Shown: piece after piece, positions 1 to 8,062 of the stretch
Layout: each line of letters opens with the position of its first letter
Position numbering within the stretch: position 1 is the stretch's first letter
From: CAZFQG01 sp964520785
GTDB taxonomy: Bacteria > Planctomycetota > Planctomycetia > Pirellulales > Thermoguttaceae
Reading direction: 5' to 3'
Assembly: GCA_964520785.1 (NCBI GenBank)
Contig: CAZFQG010000090.1
Span: 1-24,692, forward strand
Length of the DNA: 24,692 nt
The notes under the pieces: model-generated
What the model was told of the DNA's origin: nothing
The model's input: the letters and a program-made list of their open reading frames with translations, nothing else
The model's database searches: none
Program-made: the position numbers and the translations under genes

Positions 1-286
1 CCGTCATGGCTGTGGAAAATGCCTCAGATTGTTTCTGAAGGCCGTGAACGGTTACACGGATTTTTCCACTCGCCGAGCCTGGGTGATAACTCGGGGGGGG
101 CATTTAAGTTTCTTTGGGGAAAGGGGTTGCGCGCAGCCGTGCGGGCGGAAAAAACTTTCGCCGGGGAGCGGATTTCGGGCCATCCGCCCCGGTTCGGGGC
201 CGACTGCGTCGACGATTCTTGGGCAAATTGCACTTTTTGCCGCTCGCCCAACGGGGTCCGACGGAGCGAAAAGGCAATCTTCTTCC
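1..286. other. Stretch with no recognisable gene
   Basis: This stretch lies downstream of the sulfatase gene, which ends at 287 on the minus strand. Several short open frames cross it on both strands, but none has a recognisable domain, a convincing ribosome binding site or protein-like composition. A weak GC-rich hairpin can be drawn around 189-201, without a T-run. Nothing else is supported here. Confidence 0.5.
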
Positions 287-1720
287 TCATCGCCGCGGCA
301 GGACTCTCGGCGTGGGATTCTCCACCCAGCCGGCGGCGCGTTGATTCTTGCCGGGCTTTCCGGCATCACCGAGGTCTTCCCGCGCGGCGTCGGCGAAAGC
401 GGTGAGGCGACGGACGACGTCCGGCCGTTCGGATGCGAGGTCCTTCGTCTCGCCGAGATCGTCGATCAGGTGGAACAGGCGGGCCGGGGTCGGCGTCTTG
501 GCCGTCCTCCCGAGTTCCTGCTTTTCTTCCAGCGGCAGATAGAGCTTCCACGGTCCGCTACGAATGGCCTGGAGTTGCTCCTGGTGATAGTAATAGATCG
601 CCTCGTGGGGGGATGTCGCGCCGGGTGCCCCAAACAAAAGCGGGCGGATGTCGCGGCCGTCGATGACGCGGTCCGCGGGAGGATGGGTGCCGGCGATCGC
701 GGCGAACGTGGGAAGCAGGTCAATCGTCAGGCACGGTTCCCGGCAGACGGTCCCTGCCGGAACACGTCCCGGCCAGCGGACGACGCAGGGGACGCGCATG
801 CCCCCCTCCGCCGTGCTGTAGCCCCAGCCGGACAGCGGTCCGTTCCGCCCCTGCGGGGGTTCGCGGCGCGGGGCGCCGTTGTCGGAAGTCCAAACGATGA
901 GCGTGTTTTGTTCCAATCCCAGCCGTTCGAGGGCTTCCATGATCCGCCCGGTCGACCAATCCAGTTCTTCGACCGAATCGCCCCAGGGCCCGTTGTTGGA
1001 ACGGCCCCGGAACCGCTCGGCGACCTCAGGGGCCCGGGTGCTACCGGGAGTAGCGTGGGGCAGATAGAGGAAGAAGGGCCCGTCCCGGTGCGCTTCAATC
1101 CATTCGATTGCTTTTTCCGTGTAGCGCTCCGTCAGGGTGGAACAGTCGACCGGGGCGTCGATGACCGTCTCGTTCTCCATCAGGGGCAAGGGGGGCCAAA
1201 GCGGGTGACTCGCCCTGGGGGTCATGTCGTCGCTGTACGGGATGCCGAGCCAGTAGTCGAATCCCTGCCGCGTGGGCAGGAAGCAGAGCTGGTCTCCCAG
1301 GTGCCACTTCCCGATGATCGCGGTCGCGTAACCGGCTTTTTTGAGAACTTCGGCGATGGTGATTTCGTCCGGATGCAAGCCCTTCGGGCTGACCGGCCTG
1401 AGAACCGCTCCTCCTTGTTTGTCGACGTGGAGATTCACGCGCCGAGGATAGCAGCCGGTCATCAGTCCGGCCCGGGAAGGCGTGCATACACCGCTTACCG
1501 CGTAGAAGTCGATGAACTTCCGGCCTTCCTCGGCGAGGCGGTCGATGTTGGGCGTGCGGTGCAGCGTGGAACCGAAACAGCCGACGTCGCCGTAGCCCAG
1601 GTTGTCGCAGAAGACGACGATGATATTCGGCCCCGGCCGTTGCGCCCGCGAGGTCGAAACGGCCGAAATGACAAGAGCACACGCGCAGACGGCGAGAATG
1701 CGGGGGAGAATGTGTTTCAT
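287..1720 (-). CDS. Secreted sulfatase (formylglycine-dependent, arylsulfatase family)
   Basis: Predicted 477-residue sulfatase that hydrolyses sulfate esters, probably on polysaccharides outside the cytoplasm. Residues 1-26 form a signal peptide ending near Ser-Arg-Ala. The N-terminal metal site is CDNLGYGD (residues 38-45). The Cys-type signature CTPSR at 79-83 marks Cys79 for conversion to formylglycine, and GKWHLG (137-142), His222 and SDNGAP (279-284) supply the remaining active-site residues. Family members have Asp-Asp or Asp-Asn at the first metal motif; this one has Asp-Asn. The frame is open 70 codons further upstream, but the ATG at 1718-1720 is chosen because it precedes the signal peptide, has GAGGAG a few bases upstream and lies downstream of a good promoter. 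It is divergent from the DUF4838 gene. The substrate cannot be told from sequence; the sulfatase identity is firm. Confidence 0.95.
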   Translation of the reverse strand: MKHILPRILAVCACALVISAVSTSRAQRPGPNIIVVFCDNLGYGDVGCFGSTLHRTPNIDRLAEEGRKFIDFYAVSGVCTPSRAGLMTGCYPRRVNLHVDKQGGAVLRPVSPKGLHPDEITIAEVLKKAGYATAIIGKWHLGDQLCFLPTRQGFDYWLGIPYSDDMTPRASHPLWPPLPLMENETVIDAPVDCSTLTERYTEKAIEWIEAHRDGPFFLYLPHATPGSTRAPEVAERFRGRSNNGPWGDSVEELDWSTGRIMEALERLGLEQNTLIVWTSDNGAPRREPPQGRNGPLSGWGYSTAEGGMRVPCVVRWPGRVPAGTVCREPCLTIDLLPTFAAIAGTHPPADRVIDGRDIRPLLFGAPGATSPHEAIYYYHQEQLQAIRSGPWKLYLPLEEKQELGRTAKTPTPARLFHLIDDLGETKDLASERPDVVRRLTAFADAAREDLGDAGKPGKNQRAAGWVENPTPRVLPRR

Positions 1721-1773
1721 GACGGGTCTCCTCGATAGATCAGCGGACGGACGGGTTCTTCCCATTTTCATCG

Positions 1774-1802
1774 ATTCTATACGGCCGGTCGGTCGGACGC
1801 AA
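1774..1802 (-). promoter_or_regulatory. Putative sigma70-type promoter of the sulfatase gene
   Basis: Read on the minus strand: -35 TTGCGT (1797-1802), a 17-base spacer, and -10 TAGAAT (1774-1779). Transcription would start near 1767, leaving a leader of about 47 bases before the ATG at 1720. The -35 box is weak, but spacing and -10 are good. Confidence 0.5.
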
Positions 1803-1829
1803 GGAAATCGAGGACCCCTTGTCGGGCGC

Positions 1830-1860
1830 TTGACACGCGCACACCGGTTCGGGAGACTAT
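1830..1860 (+). promoter_or_regulatory. Possible promoter of the DUF4838 gene
   Basis: A perfect -35 hexamer TTGACA (1830-1835) lies 70 bases before the start codon. The best -10 candidate is GACTAT (1855-1860) after a 19-base spacer; it is poor, so the call rests mainly on the -35 box and the divergent arrangement. Confidence 0.35.
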
Positions 1861-1904
1861 GGAGAGGATCCCCTATCAACCGTTCCTCCCCCAAGGATTT
1901 CCCC

Positions 1905-4430
1905 ATGCGAATCCTCACGACCGTCCTCACGACCTTGCTGGTTTTCTATCTTTGCACCGCCGCCGGCGCCGCCCCCGAACTCACCCTCGCCGTCGACGGA
2001 GAACCACTCCATCCGGTCGTGATCGCGTCCGAGTCCTCCGAGCGCGTGAAAGCGGCCGCCGAAACCCTCGCGGAAATGCTTTCTCGGATCACCGGGGCCG
2101 ATTTCGGCGTGGAGGAGGGGGACGGCACTACCGGAATCGCCGTGGGGCTGCCGGGTGATTTTCGGAAAAGCCCCTTCGCCGATCACTGGAGCCACCCGGC
2201 GCCGCCGAAGCGCGAAGACTATCTGCTTCGCACCCATACGAAGGGTGTCTATCTTATCGGCGCGACCGACCTTGCGGTGGAACACGCGGTGTGGGATTTT
2301 CTCTACCGGCTCGGCTATCGGCAGTTTTTTCCCGGAAGGCGGTGGGAGGTCGTCCCGAGCACGGCCGAACCGAAGATCGCCCTCGACATCGAGGAGTCGC
2401 CCGACTACCATGCCAGGCGGATTTGGTACGGTTACGGCACCTGGGACTACAACGCCGAGCCGTATAAGGACTGGTGCGCGAAGAACCGGGCAACCTCGGG
2501 AATCGAACTGAGCACCGGCCACGCATACGGCGGGATCATCGGTGGATGCAGGGAGGCGTTCGAGGAGCACCCCGAGTATTACGCCTTGGTCGGCGGACAA
2601 CGAGACATCCGTGGTCAAGCCAAGCTGTGCATCGGCAACGCGGACTTGCGGAGGCTGGTCGTCGCGTACGCGCTGGCCCGGTTCGATAAGAACCGCGAAA
2701 TGGACAGCATCTCGATGGACCCCAGCGACGGCGGCGGCTGGTGCGAGTGCGAGGCGTGCGAGGCGTTGGGGAGCGTTACCGACCGGGCGCTGCTGCTGGC
2801 GAATGAAGTGGCCGCGGCGGTGAATGAAAAGTACCCCGGCAAGCTGGTCGGCATGTACGCCTACAACTACCACTCGCCGCCGCCGAGCATCAAACCCCAC
2901 CCGCGCGTGGTCGTCAGCGTCGCCACGGCGTTCCTCAAGGGCGGCCTGTCGCTCGATGAGATATTGGACGGCTGGTCCGAAAAAGGGACCACGCTCGGCA
3001 TCCGCGAGTATTACAGCGTCAACCCCTGGGACCGCGACATGCCGGGCGACCCGCGGGGCTCGAATCTCGAGTACCTGAAAAAGACGATCCCCTCCTTTCA
3101 CGCAAGGGGGGCGCGGTTCATGTCGGCCGAATCGAGCGACAACTGGGGCCCCAACGGGTTGGGCTACTACCTGGCCGCTCGGATGCTCTGGGACGTCGAC
3201 GAAGCGAAGCGGACCGGTGAACTCGTCGACGACTTCCTCACGAAGGCATTCGGCGCCGCCAAGGAACCGATGGCCGAGTTCTACCGCCGGATCGACGGTT
3301 CGAAGCCGCATCTCGTCTTCTCCGACCAGCTCGGCCGGATGTTCCGCGCGCTGGCCGACGCGAAAGACACGGCCGACTCGCCGGAAGTCGCCGCGCGGAT
3401 TGACGACTTGATCCTTTACGCGCGCTACGTCGATCTGTACCACCGTTATGCCAAGGCCAAAGATGCCGCGCGGCAGGAAGCCTTCGAACGGCTGATCCGC
3501 CACGCCTACCGGATGCGAGGGACGATGCTCGTCCACGCCAAGGCCCTCTACCGAGACCTGGTCCGTCGCGACAAGAGCGTGCGCATTCCGGAGGGAGCCG
3601 AGTGGAACGTGCCGGAGGAGAAGAACCCGTGGAAATCGAGCGAGCCGTTCGAGAAATCGGAGTTGGCGGCGTTTGTGAAGGCGGGAACCGAACGGTATCC
3701 GCTTGCGGAACTCGCGTTTGAGCCGATGAAGTACGGGGACGATCTCGTCCCGGCGGCCGGGTTGGACGCCGGCGACGCGCCCCGCGGCGAGTTCGGCCCC
3801 GGCCGGGGGGAACAGGTGTTCTTCACATACGTCGAGAAGACGCCGGCCGATATAAAACTCCAGATCACCGGCGGGCTGATCGAACACTACCGCGACCGCG
3901 GCAACGTCCGGGTCAAGCTGTGGAAGATCGGCGGTGCCAGCGAGGAGGGCGAAAGGGAGACGCTCGTCGCGACCGATCGGAGCGTTCCTCCGGACGGCGT
4001 CGAGCGGACGGTGACTCTTACCGCGAAGGAAGCGGGCCTCTACAAGATCGTGATCAACGACGGGAGCGACCGGACGTTGGTCGAGTGGCCGGAAGGGCGG
4101 TCGATGACGGTCCTCTCCAGTGCAGAAACACCCATGAACGCCGCCTACGGCTATTGGATGGCCTATTTCTATGTTCCGCAGGGTACCAAGGTCATCGGTC
4201 TGCACGGAGGAGGGCACGGCGAAATTCAGGACTCCGCCCAGCGGACCGTCTTCTGGCTCAACGGTCGCGAGCCGAATTACTACGGCGTGGAAGTCCCCGA
4301 CGGCCAGGACGGCAAACTCTGGCGCGTCCGCTTCGGCCGCGGGGCGATCCGGTTACTGACGGTACCGCCGTATTTCGCGAGGAGCGCGGGGGAACTGTTG
4401 TTGCCGCGGGAAACTGTACAAGCCGAGTGA
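1905..4430 (+). CDS. Secreted DUF4838 domain protein
   Basis: Predicted 841-residue exported protein. Residues 1-22 form a signal peptide ending in Ala-Gly-Ala. The N-terminal part resembles the alpha-glucuronidase N-terminal-like fold that precedes DUF4838: DFLYRLGYRQFFPG (131-144) is characteristic. The DUF4838 core carries STGHAYGGII (203-212) and the Asp/Gly-rich plus cysteine motif DPSDGGGWCECEAC (272-285). The C-terminal third (roughly 590-840) looks beta-rich and may be an ancillary domain. The ATG at 1905 is chosen because it opens the signal peptide and has AAGGA upstream; the frame is open further 5' without support. DUF4838 proteins are found beside polysaccharide-degradation genes, and the divergent sulfatase and downstream GH-like gene fit that. 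The biochemical activity is not established for the family, so no reaction is assigned. Confidence 0.88.
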   Translation: MRILTTVLTTLLVFYLCTAAGAAPELTLAVDGEPLHPVVIASESSERVKAAAETLAEMLSRITGADFGVEEGDGTTGIAVGLPGDFRKSPFADHWSHPAPPKREDYLLRTHTKGVYLIGATDLAVEHAVWDFLYRLGYRQFFPGRRWEVVPSTAEPKIALDIEESPDYHARRIWYGYGTWDYNAEPYKDWCAKNRATSGIELSTGHAYGGIIGGCREAFEEHPEYYALVGGQRDIRGQAKLCIGNADLRRLVVAYALARFDKNREMDSISMDPSDGGGWCECEACEALGSVTDRALLLANEVAAAVNEKYPGKLVGMYAYNYHSPPPSIKPHPRVVVSVATAFLKGGLSLDEILDGWSEKGTTLGIREYYSVNPWDRDMPGDPRGSNLEYLKKTIPSFHARGARFMSAESSDNWGPNGLGYYLAARMLWDVDEAKRTGELVDDFLTKAFGAAKEPMAEFYRRIDGSKPHLVFSDQLGRMFRALADAKDTADSPEVAARIDDLILYARYVDLYHRYAKAKDAARQEAFERLIRHAYRMRGTMLVHAKALYRDLVRRDKSVRIPEGAEWNVPEEKNPWKSSEPFEKSELAAFVKAGTERYPLAELAFEPMKYGDDLVPAAGLDAGDAPRGEFGPGRGEQVFFTYVEKTPADIKLQITGGLIEHYRDRGNVRVKLWKIGGASEEGERETLVATDRSVPPDGVERTVTLTAKEAGLYKIVINDGSDRTLVEWPEGRSMTVLSSAETPMNAAYGYWMAYFYVPQGTKVIGLHGGGHGEIQDSAQRTVFWLNGREPNYYGVEVPDGQDGKLWRVRFGRGAIRLLTVPPYFARSAGELLLPRETVQAE

Positions 4431-4551
4431 TGCGAATGAGGATGGTCCGCGATCATGACCGTCGTCGTGCCGTGGAAGCGGGCCTCGATGTTCTCCAGAA
4501 TCCTCCACGAATCCTCCAGACAAGTCCCAATATCCGCACCGCCTCGGGCGA

Positions 4552-4568
4552 ATAATCTCCAGGATTAT
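4552..4568. repeat. Short inverted repeat upstream of the GH-like gene
   Basis: ATAATC and GATTAT form a perfect 6-base inverted repeat around a 5-base centre (TCCAG), 60 bases before the ATG at 4629. About 50 bases earlier a short direct repeat of AATCCTCCA occurs twice (near 4500 and 4510). The inverted repeat could be an operator or chance; it is AT-richer than its surroundings. Confidence 0.3.
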
Positions 4569-4628
4569 CCGTTTCGGCGACTCCCTGAAGGGGGAACGCC
4601 GCGGACCGGAAATGATCGGAGACCGGCC

Positions 4629-6311
4629 ATGAGACTCCATTCGCCGGGGGATTTGCCTGCCTCTCGCCCCATCGCGGCGTTCCTGTTGCCGTGCATGTGG
4701 CTGCTTTGGTCCGGTCAAGGGTTGATGTTCGCCTCGGACCACCTGGCCGCGCGGTTCGCCGGTCGGTTCGAATTCGAGGCGTTCGTCCACGAGGGGGAGT
4801 CATCCCCCTTCGGGCTAGATTATGTGTTCATTCACAATCGTGCCGCCCGCGACCGCGAGTTGGTCGAGCAGTTCTGCGCTGAAGTCGGTATCCGCTGGGT
4901 CAACTTGACCCGGCTGGAATGGAAGCTCGTGGAGCCGAAGCCCCCAATCGGCGGCCTCCATGCGTACAACTGGTCGGACCTTGACGGGGCCGTCCGTGCC
5001 TGGCAGCGCAACGGCGTGCATATCATGGTGTCGCTCCGATTCGAGTCCCCCTGGGCGACCGCCCCGCAGAATGACAAGGATTTCGTCTACCTTCGGGGGC
5101 CGGCGAAGTACGTGGCTCTCGCCGGCGCGGATTATCTGCCCAAACCCCGGCACATGGCCGACCTGCGCGCTTACGTTCGCGCTCTGGTGGAGCGCTACGA
5201 CGGCGACGGGGTAGATGACATGCCGGGTCTGCTCTTCCCGGTGTTGCATTACCAGGTGGGGAACGAGTACTACAACGAGTTGTTCTGGACGGGTACCGCA
5301 GAAGAATACGGCCGGCTTTTGGGCGCAGTAGCCGGTGCCGCCCGGGCGGCGTGCCCCGAAGTGAAGCTCATTCTCTCGGGGATCGGTTTCCGCGACGTAC
5401 CGGGGTTCTATGAGGCCGGCATGGACCCGCGGACGGAGGACTTCGTCCGTAGCCGGTTGCCCAAGGTGGGGCCCGAGATGAGGCGGTTCGTGGAGCGAGC
5501 CGAGGCCTTCAGCCGGACGACGGCCGCCTTGGGCGACCACTATGACATCCTCGACGCGCGGTGGCCCAACTATGGAATCGTGGCCAAGAGCAAGGAGTTG
5601 CTCGCGGAGGTGGGCTGCGCGAGGAAGCCGGTATGGAGCGCGGAAATCTACAGCGGCTTTCCCCTGTCGGAACAACTGGTGTTGCCGAACTGGACGCTGC
5701 ACGCCTGGCCGACCCCTTCGCGCAGCGGCGAATATCTGCAAGTGCTCAGGAGGCCGTCGGACCCGCGGTTCGACGAGATCAACCGCTGGTACCGGGGGAT
5801 GCACGCGGCGCACGTGGTGAAGCTGTGCATGGTGGCCCTGGACGCCGGCTCCCAAAAACTCATGATGGGCTGGGCGGTCGACGCGCAGCACGCACTTGCC
5901 GTTTCCACCTTCTCGCACCACGGTCTCTACAGTATCACGTTCAAGCGCCTCTGGCCGGCGGCCTACACGTACGGGCTGACTATCCGAAAACTGGATGGGT
6001 TGCGGCGGATAAAGCGGCTGCGAATGCCCCGGGACGTGTACGTCTACCAGTGTGAGCTGAGCAACGGCAGGGAAGTACTGGTGGCCTTTTGCGACGACCA
6101 CGTGGGCCAGAACCACGACGAACCTCTGGCGGAAATCCAGGCACGAATTCCCCTCCGCGCCGACCGCGCCGTGCTGACCCGCGTCATCACCGAAATCGGC
6201 GCGAGGGAACCGCGGACCGAGCGGCTCGACGTCCGCGGCGGGTTTCTCTCGCTAAAGCTGAGCGAGTACCCGGTTTTCATCGAGCCGCTCGACGGGGATT
6301 CGCCGGAATGA
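4629..6311 (+). CDS. Secreted clan GH-A-like putative glycoside hydrolase
   Basis: Predicted 560-residue protein with an N-terminal hydrophobic segment (about 14-35) that could act as a signal peptide or anchor. The pattern suggests a TIM-barrel glycosidase of the GH-A type: a beta-strand with TRLEWKL near 94-100, HYQVGNEYYNE at 207-217 giving Glu213 as the candidate acid/base, and KPVWSAEIYSG at 333-343 giving Glu339 as the candidate nucleophile. A smaller beta domain probably closes the C-terminus (about 470-560). I could not place it in a numbered GH family; GH39, GH5 or a related family are possibilities. The ATG at 4629 has GGAGA six bases upstream; a longer open frame from 4455 lacks a credible start. 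It follows the DUF4838 gene after 198 bases on the same strand and converges with the aminotransferase gene. Fold call is moderate, exact activity unknown. Confidence 0.7.
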   Translation: MRLHSPGDLPASRPIAAFLLPCMWLLWSGQGLMFASDHLAARFAGRFEFEAFVHEGESSPFGLDYVFIHNRAARDRELVEQFCAEVGIRWVNLTRLEWKLVEPKPPIGGLHAYNWSDLDGAVRAWQRNGVHIMVSLRFESPWATAPQNDKDFVYLRGPAKYVALAGADYLPKPRHMADLRAYVRALVERYDGDGVDDMPGLLFPVLHYQVGNEYYNELFWTGTAEEYGRLLGAVAGAARAACPEVKLILSGIGFRDVPGFYEAGMDPRTEDFVRSRLPKVGPEMRRFVERAEAFSRTTAALGDHYDILDARWPNYGIVAKSKELLAEVGCARKPVWSAEIYSGFPLSEQLVLPNWTLHAWPTPSRSGEYLQVLRRPSDPRFDEINRWYRGMHAAHVVKLCMVALDAGSQKLMMGWAVDAQHALAVSTFSHHGLYSITFKRLWPAAYTYGLTIRKLDGLRRIKRLRMPRDVYVYQCELSNGREVLVAFCDDHVGQNHDEPLAEIQARIPLRADRAVLTRVITEIGAREPRTERLDVRGGFLSLKLSEYPVFIEPLDGDSPE

Positions 6312-6353
6312 CGGGCAAGGACAGCCGTCCCCCCCTTCGCGTTTAGCAGCCTG

Positions 6354-7625
6354 TTAGCTATACGCCTTAATGACCTTCACCAAAGCCGCGGCGATTTGCT
6401 CCATGTTCTCTTCCGTGAACGTGGGGAACGCGAAGCAGGTGAACGTGTGGCTCTCGTGCCAGAGGGCGTTGGGGACTTCGACCTTGGAGTAGTCGACGCT
6501 CGCCGGGTCGGCGTATTCCTTGGAATTGAAGGGGAATCCGGTGCGGCCGAAACCGTTTTGTTGGGTAAACGCCTTTTCGACGTGGCACTGTGGCCAGAAG
6601 ACCTTCCAGCAGGGGGCCCCCTCGGCGCCGGCGGCGTTGACGAACTGCGCGATATCGCAGTTCATGTTCTCGACGTCGAGCGAGAACGCACAGACGAACC
6701 AGCCATTCTGGCGTTCTTCCGTGTCGATAGGCATGTACTTGACCTGAGGCAACCCGCTCAACGCATCCATTAGAATGTGGGCGTTGCGCTTCCGCGTCGG
6801 CATGTTCCAGTCGTCCATCCTCTTCAGTTCCGCCAGGCCGATCGCCGATTGCATCTCGGTCATGCGGTAGTTCCACCCCACGCGGTTGTGGATGTAGGGG
6901 AGCTTCTGCTCCAGTTCAAGCAGATTCAGCCGTTCCTTCACGTCGTAGCCGTGGTCGCGGAAGCTCCGCGCCTCCCAAGCGTAGTCTTCGTTGTCGGTGG
7001 TCACCATGCCCCCCTCGCCACCGGTCGTGAACGTCTTGTTCTGGCAGAAGCTGCACGCCGCCAGGTGGCCGATCGTCCCCGTCTTGCGGCCCTTGTACGA
7101 ACCGCCGAACGCCTCGGCGTTGTCCTCGATGACGATCAGGTCGTGCTCCTTCGCCAGCGCCATGATCGGGTCCATGTCGCAGACGTTCCCGTAGAGGTGG
7201 ACCGGAACAATCGCCTTCGTCCGCGGTGTAATCAGCCGCTTGATCGATTCAACGCTGATGCAGTGGTCGTCAATGTTGACGTCGGCGAACCGGGGAATCG
7301 CTCCGGCCTGGACGACGGAGAAGCTCGTGGCGATGAACGTGTAGCTCGGCACGATTACTTCGTCACCGGGGCCAATCCCGGCGGCGGCCAAGGCCACATG
7401 CAGCGCCGAGGTCCCGCTGTTGACACTGATCGCGAACGTACTCCCCTGCCATCTCGCGAATTCCAGTTCGAATTTCTGTCCATTCGGCCCCGTCCAGTAA
7501 TTCACCTTGCCGCTACGGAGGACCGCCTCGACCGCCTGAATCGCCTCTTCACTCATCTGGGGCCATGGAGTAAGGCACTGCGTCACTGCCTTTGGTCCAC
7601 CATCAATCGCCAGTCTTTCCGCCAT
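6354..7625 (-). CDS. DegT/DnrJ/EryC1/StrS family PLP-dependent aminotransferase
   Basis: 423-residue cytoplasmic fold-type I PLP enzyme. Family marks are NSGTSALHVAL (69-79) for cofactor phosphate contacts, VPSYTFIAT (92-100), IEDNAEAFGG (166-175) with Asp168 for the pyridine nitrogen, and SFCQNKTFTTGGEGG (192-206) in which Lys197 is the Schiff-base lysine. Length is within the family range. Members transaminate keto-sugars or related cyclic keto compounds in deoxyamino-sugar and cyclitol metabolism; some act only as dehydratases, but the lysine here supports a true aminotransferase. Start at 7625 has AAGGAG about nine bases upstream. A TAAAAT hexamer (7659-7664, minus strand) could be a -10 box, but no good -35 was found. 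It stands alone, convergent with the GH-like gene; no sugar nucleotide genes are adjacent, so the substrate is open. Confidence 0.93.
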   Translation of the reverse strand: MAERLAIDGGPKAVTQCLTPWPQMSEEAIQAVEAVLRSGKVNYWTGPNGQKFELEFARWQGSTFAISVNSGTSALHVALAAAGIGPGDEVIVPSYTFIATSFSVVQAGAIPRFADVNIDDHCISVESIKRLITPRTKAIVPVHLYGNVCDMDPIMALAKEHDLIVIEDNAEAFGGSYKGRKTGTIGHLAACSFCQNKTFTTGGEGGMVTTDNEDYAWEARSFRDHGYDVKERLNLLELEQKLPYIHNRVGWNYRMTEMQSAIGLAELKRMDDWNMPTRKRNAHILMDALSGLPQVKYMPIDTEERQNGWFVCAFSLDVENMNCDIAQFVNAAGAEGAPCWKVFWPQCHVEKAFTQQNGFGRTGFPFNSKEYADPASVDYSKVEVPNALWHESHTFTCFAFPTFTEENMEQIAAALVKVIKAYS

Positions 7626-8062
7626 GAATAACTCTCCTTGATTTCTAAAACTCGACCTATTTTACCTATCCCTACAAAAACCCCGTTCTTAGCCAATTGA
7701 TGGCATGAACAACCTGCGTCCCCTGCGGGATTACGCTGTCCGCGCAACTGGGTATTGTGGGGCAAGCCACAGGGCCCTCTGTTATCGCCTTTTGAGCCGG
7801 CGGGGTCAAGAAGGGGGCCTTGGGAGCCGGATCGGGGGGTGCGGCGGAGCCCACGCTCCTGCCGCGAGGCGGGCTTCGCGAGCATGCGCCGTCGCGGAGC
7901 GACCGAAAAATCGGGGATTCATTGGCAAAAAAGTCTCGAATGAGAGTTGACGGCCGAATTAGTGGAAAAACCCGGACTCCGACCTTCCGAAAAGCGCGGG
8001 GGCTCACGGTCGTTGCCGCCCGACTTGGGTGCAGAATACGCGGCCCGCTCTCTTTCGAGGGT
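7626..8062. other. Intergenic stretch with two GC-rich hairpins
   Basis: This 437-base gap separates the aminotransferase start from the end of the esterase gene. It contains the 5' leader of the aminotransferase. At 7863-7880 CGCGAGG pairs with CTTCGCG around CGGG (one G-T pair). At 7891-7903 GTCGC and GCGAC pair around GGA. Neither hairpin is followed by a T-run, so neither is called a terminator. Open frames here lack start signals and domains. Confidence 0.4.

Noticed and set aside
29..1738. Long plus-strand open frame (569 codons) opposite the sulfatase gene
   Set aside because: It is an antisense shadow in GC-rich DNA: Arg/Gly/Pro-rich, no domain, and the sulfatase on the other strand has a full set of catalytic motifs.
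1857..4217. Long minus-strand open frame (786 codons) opposite the DUF4838 gene
   Set aside because: The sense strand encodes a signal peptide and DUF4838 motifs; the antisense product has no recognisable family and shadow-type composition.
4455..4628. Upstream extension of the GH-like protein to 618 residues
   Set aside because: The extra 58 codons have no ribosome site or protein-like pattern, while the ATG at 4629 has GGAGA at good spacing and opens the hydrophobic leader.
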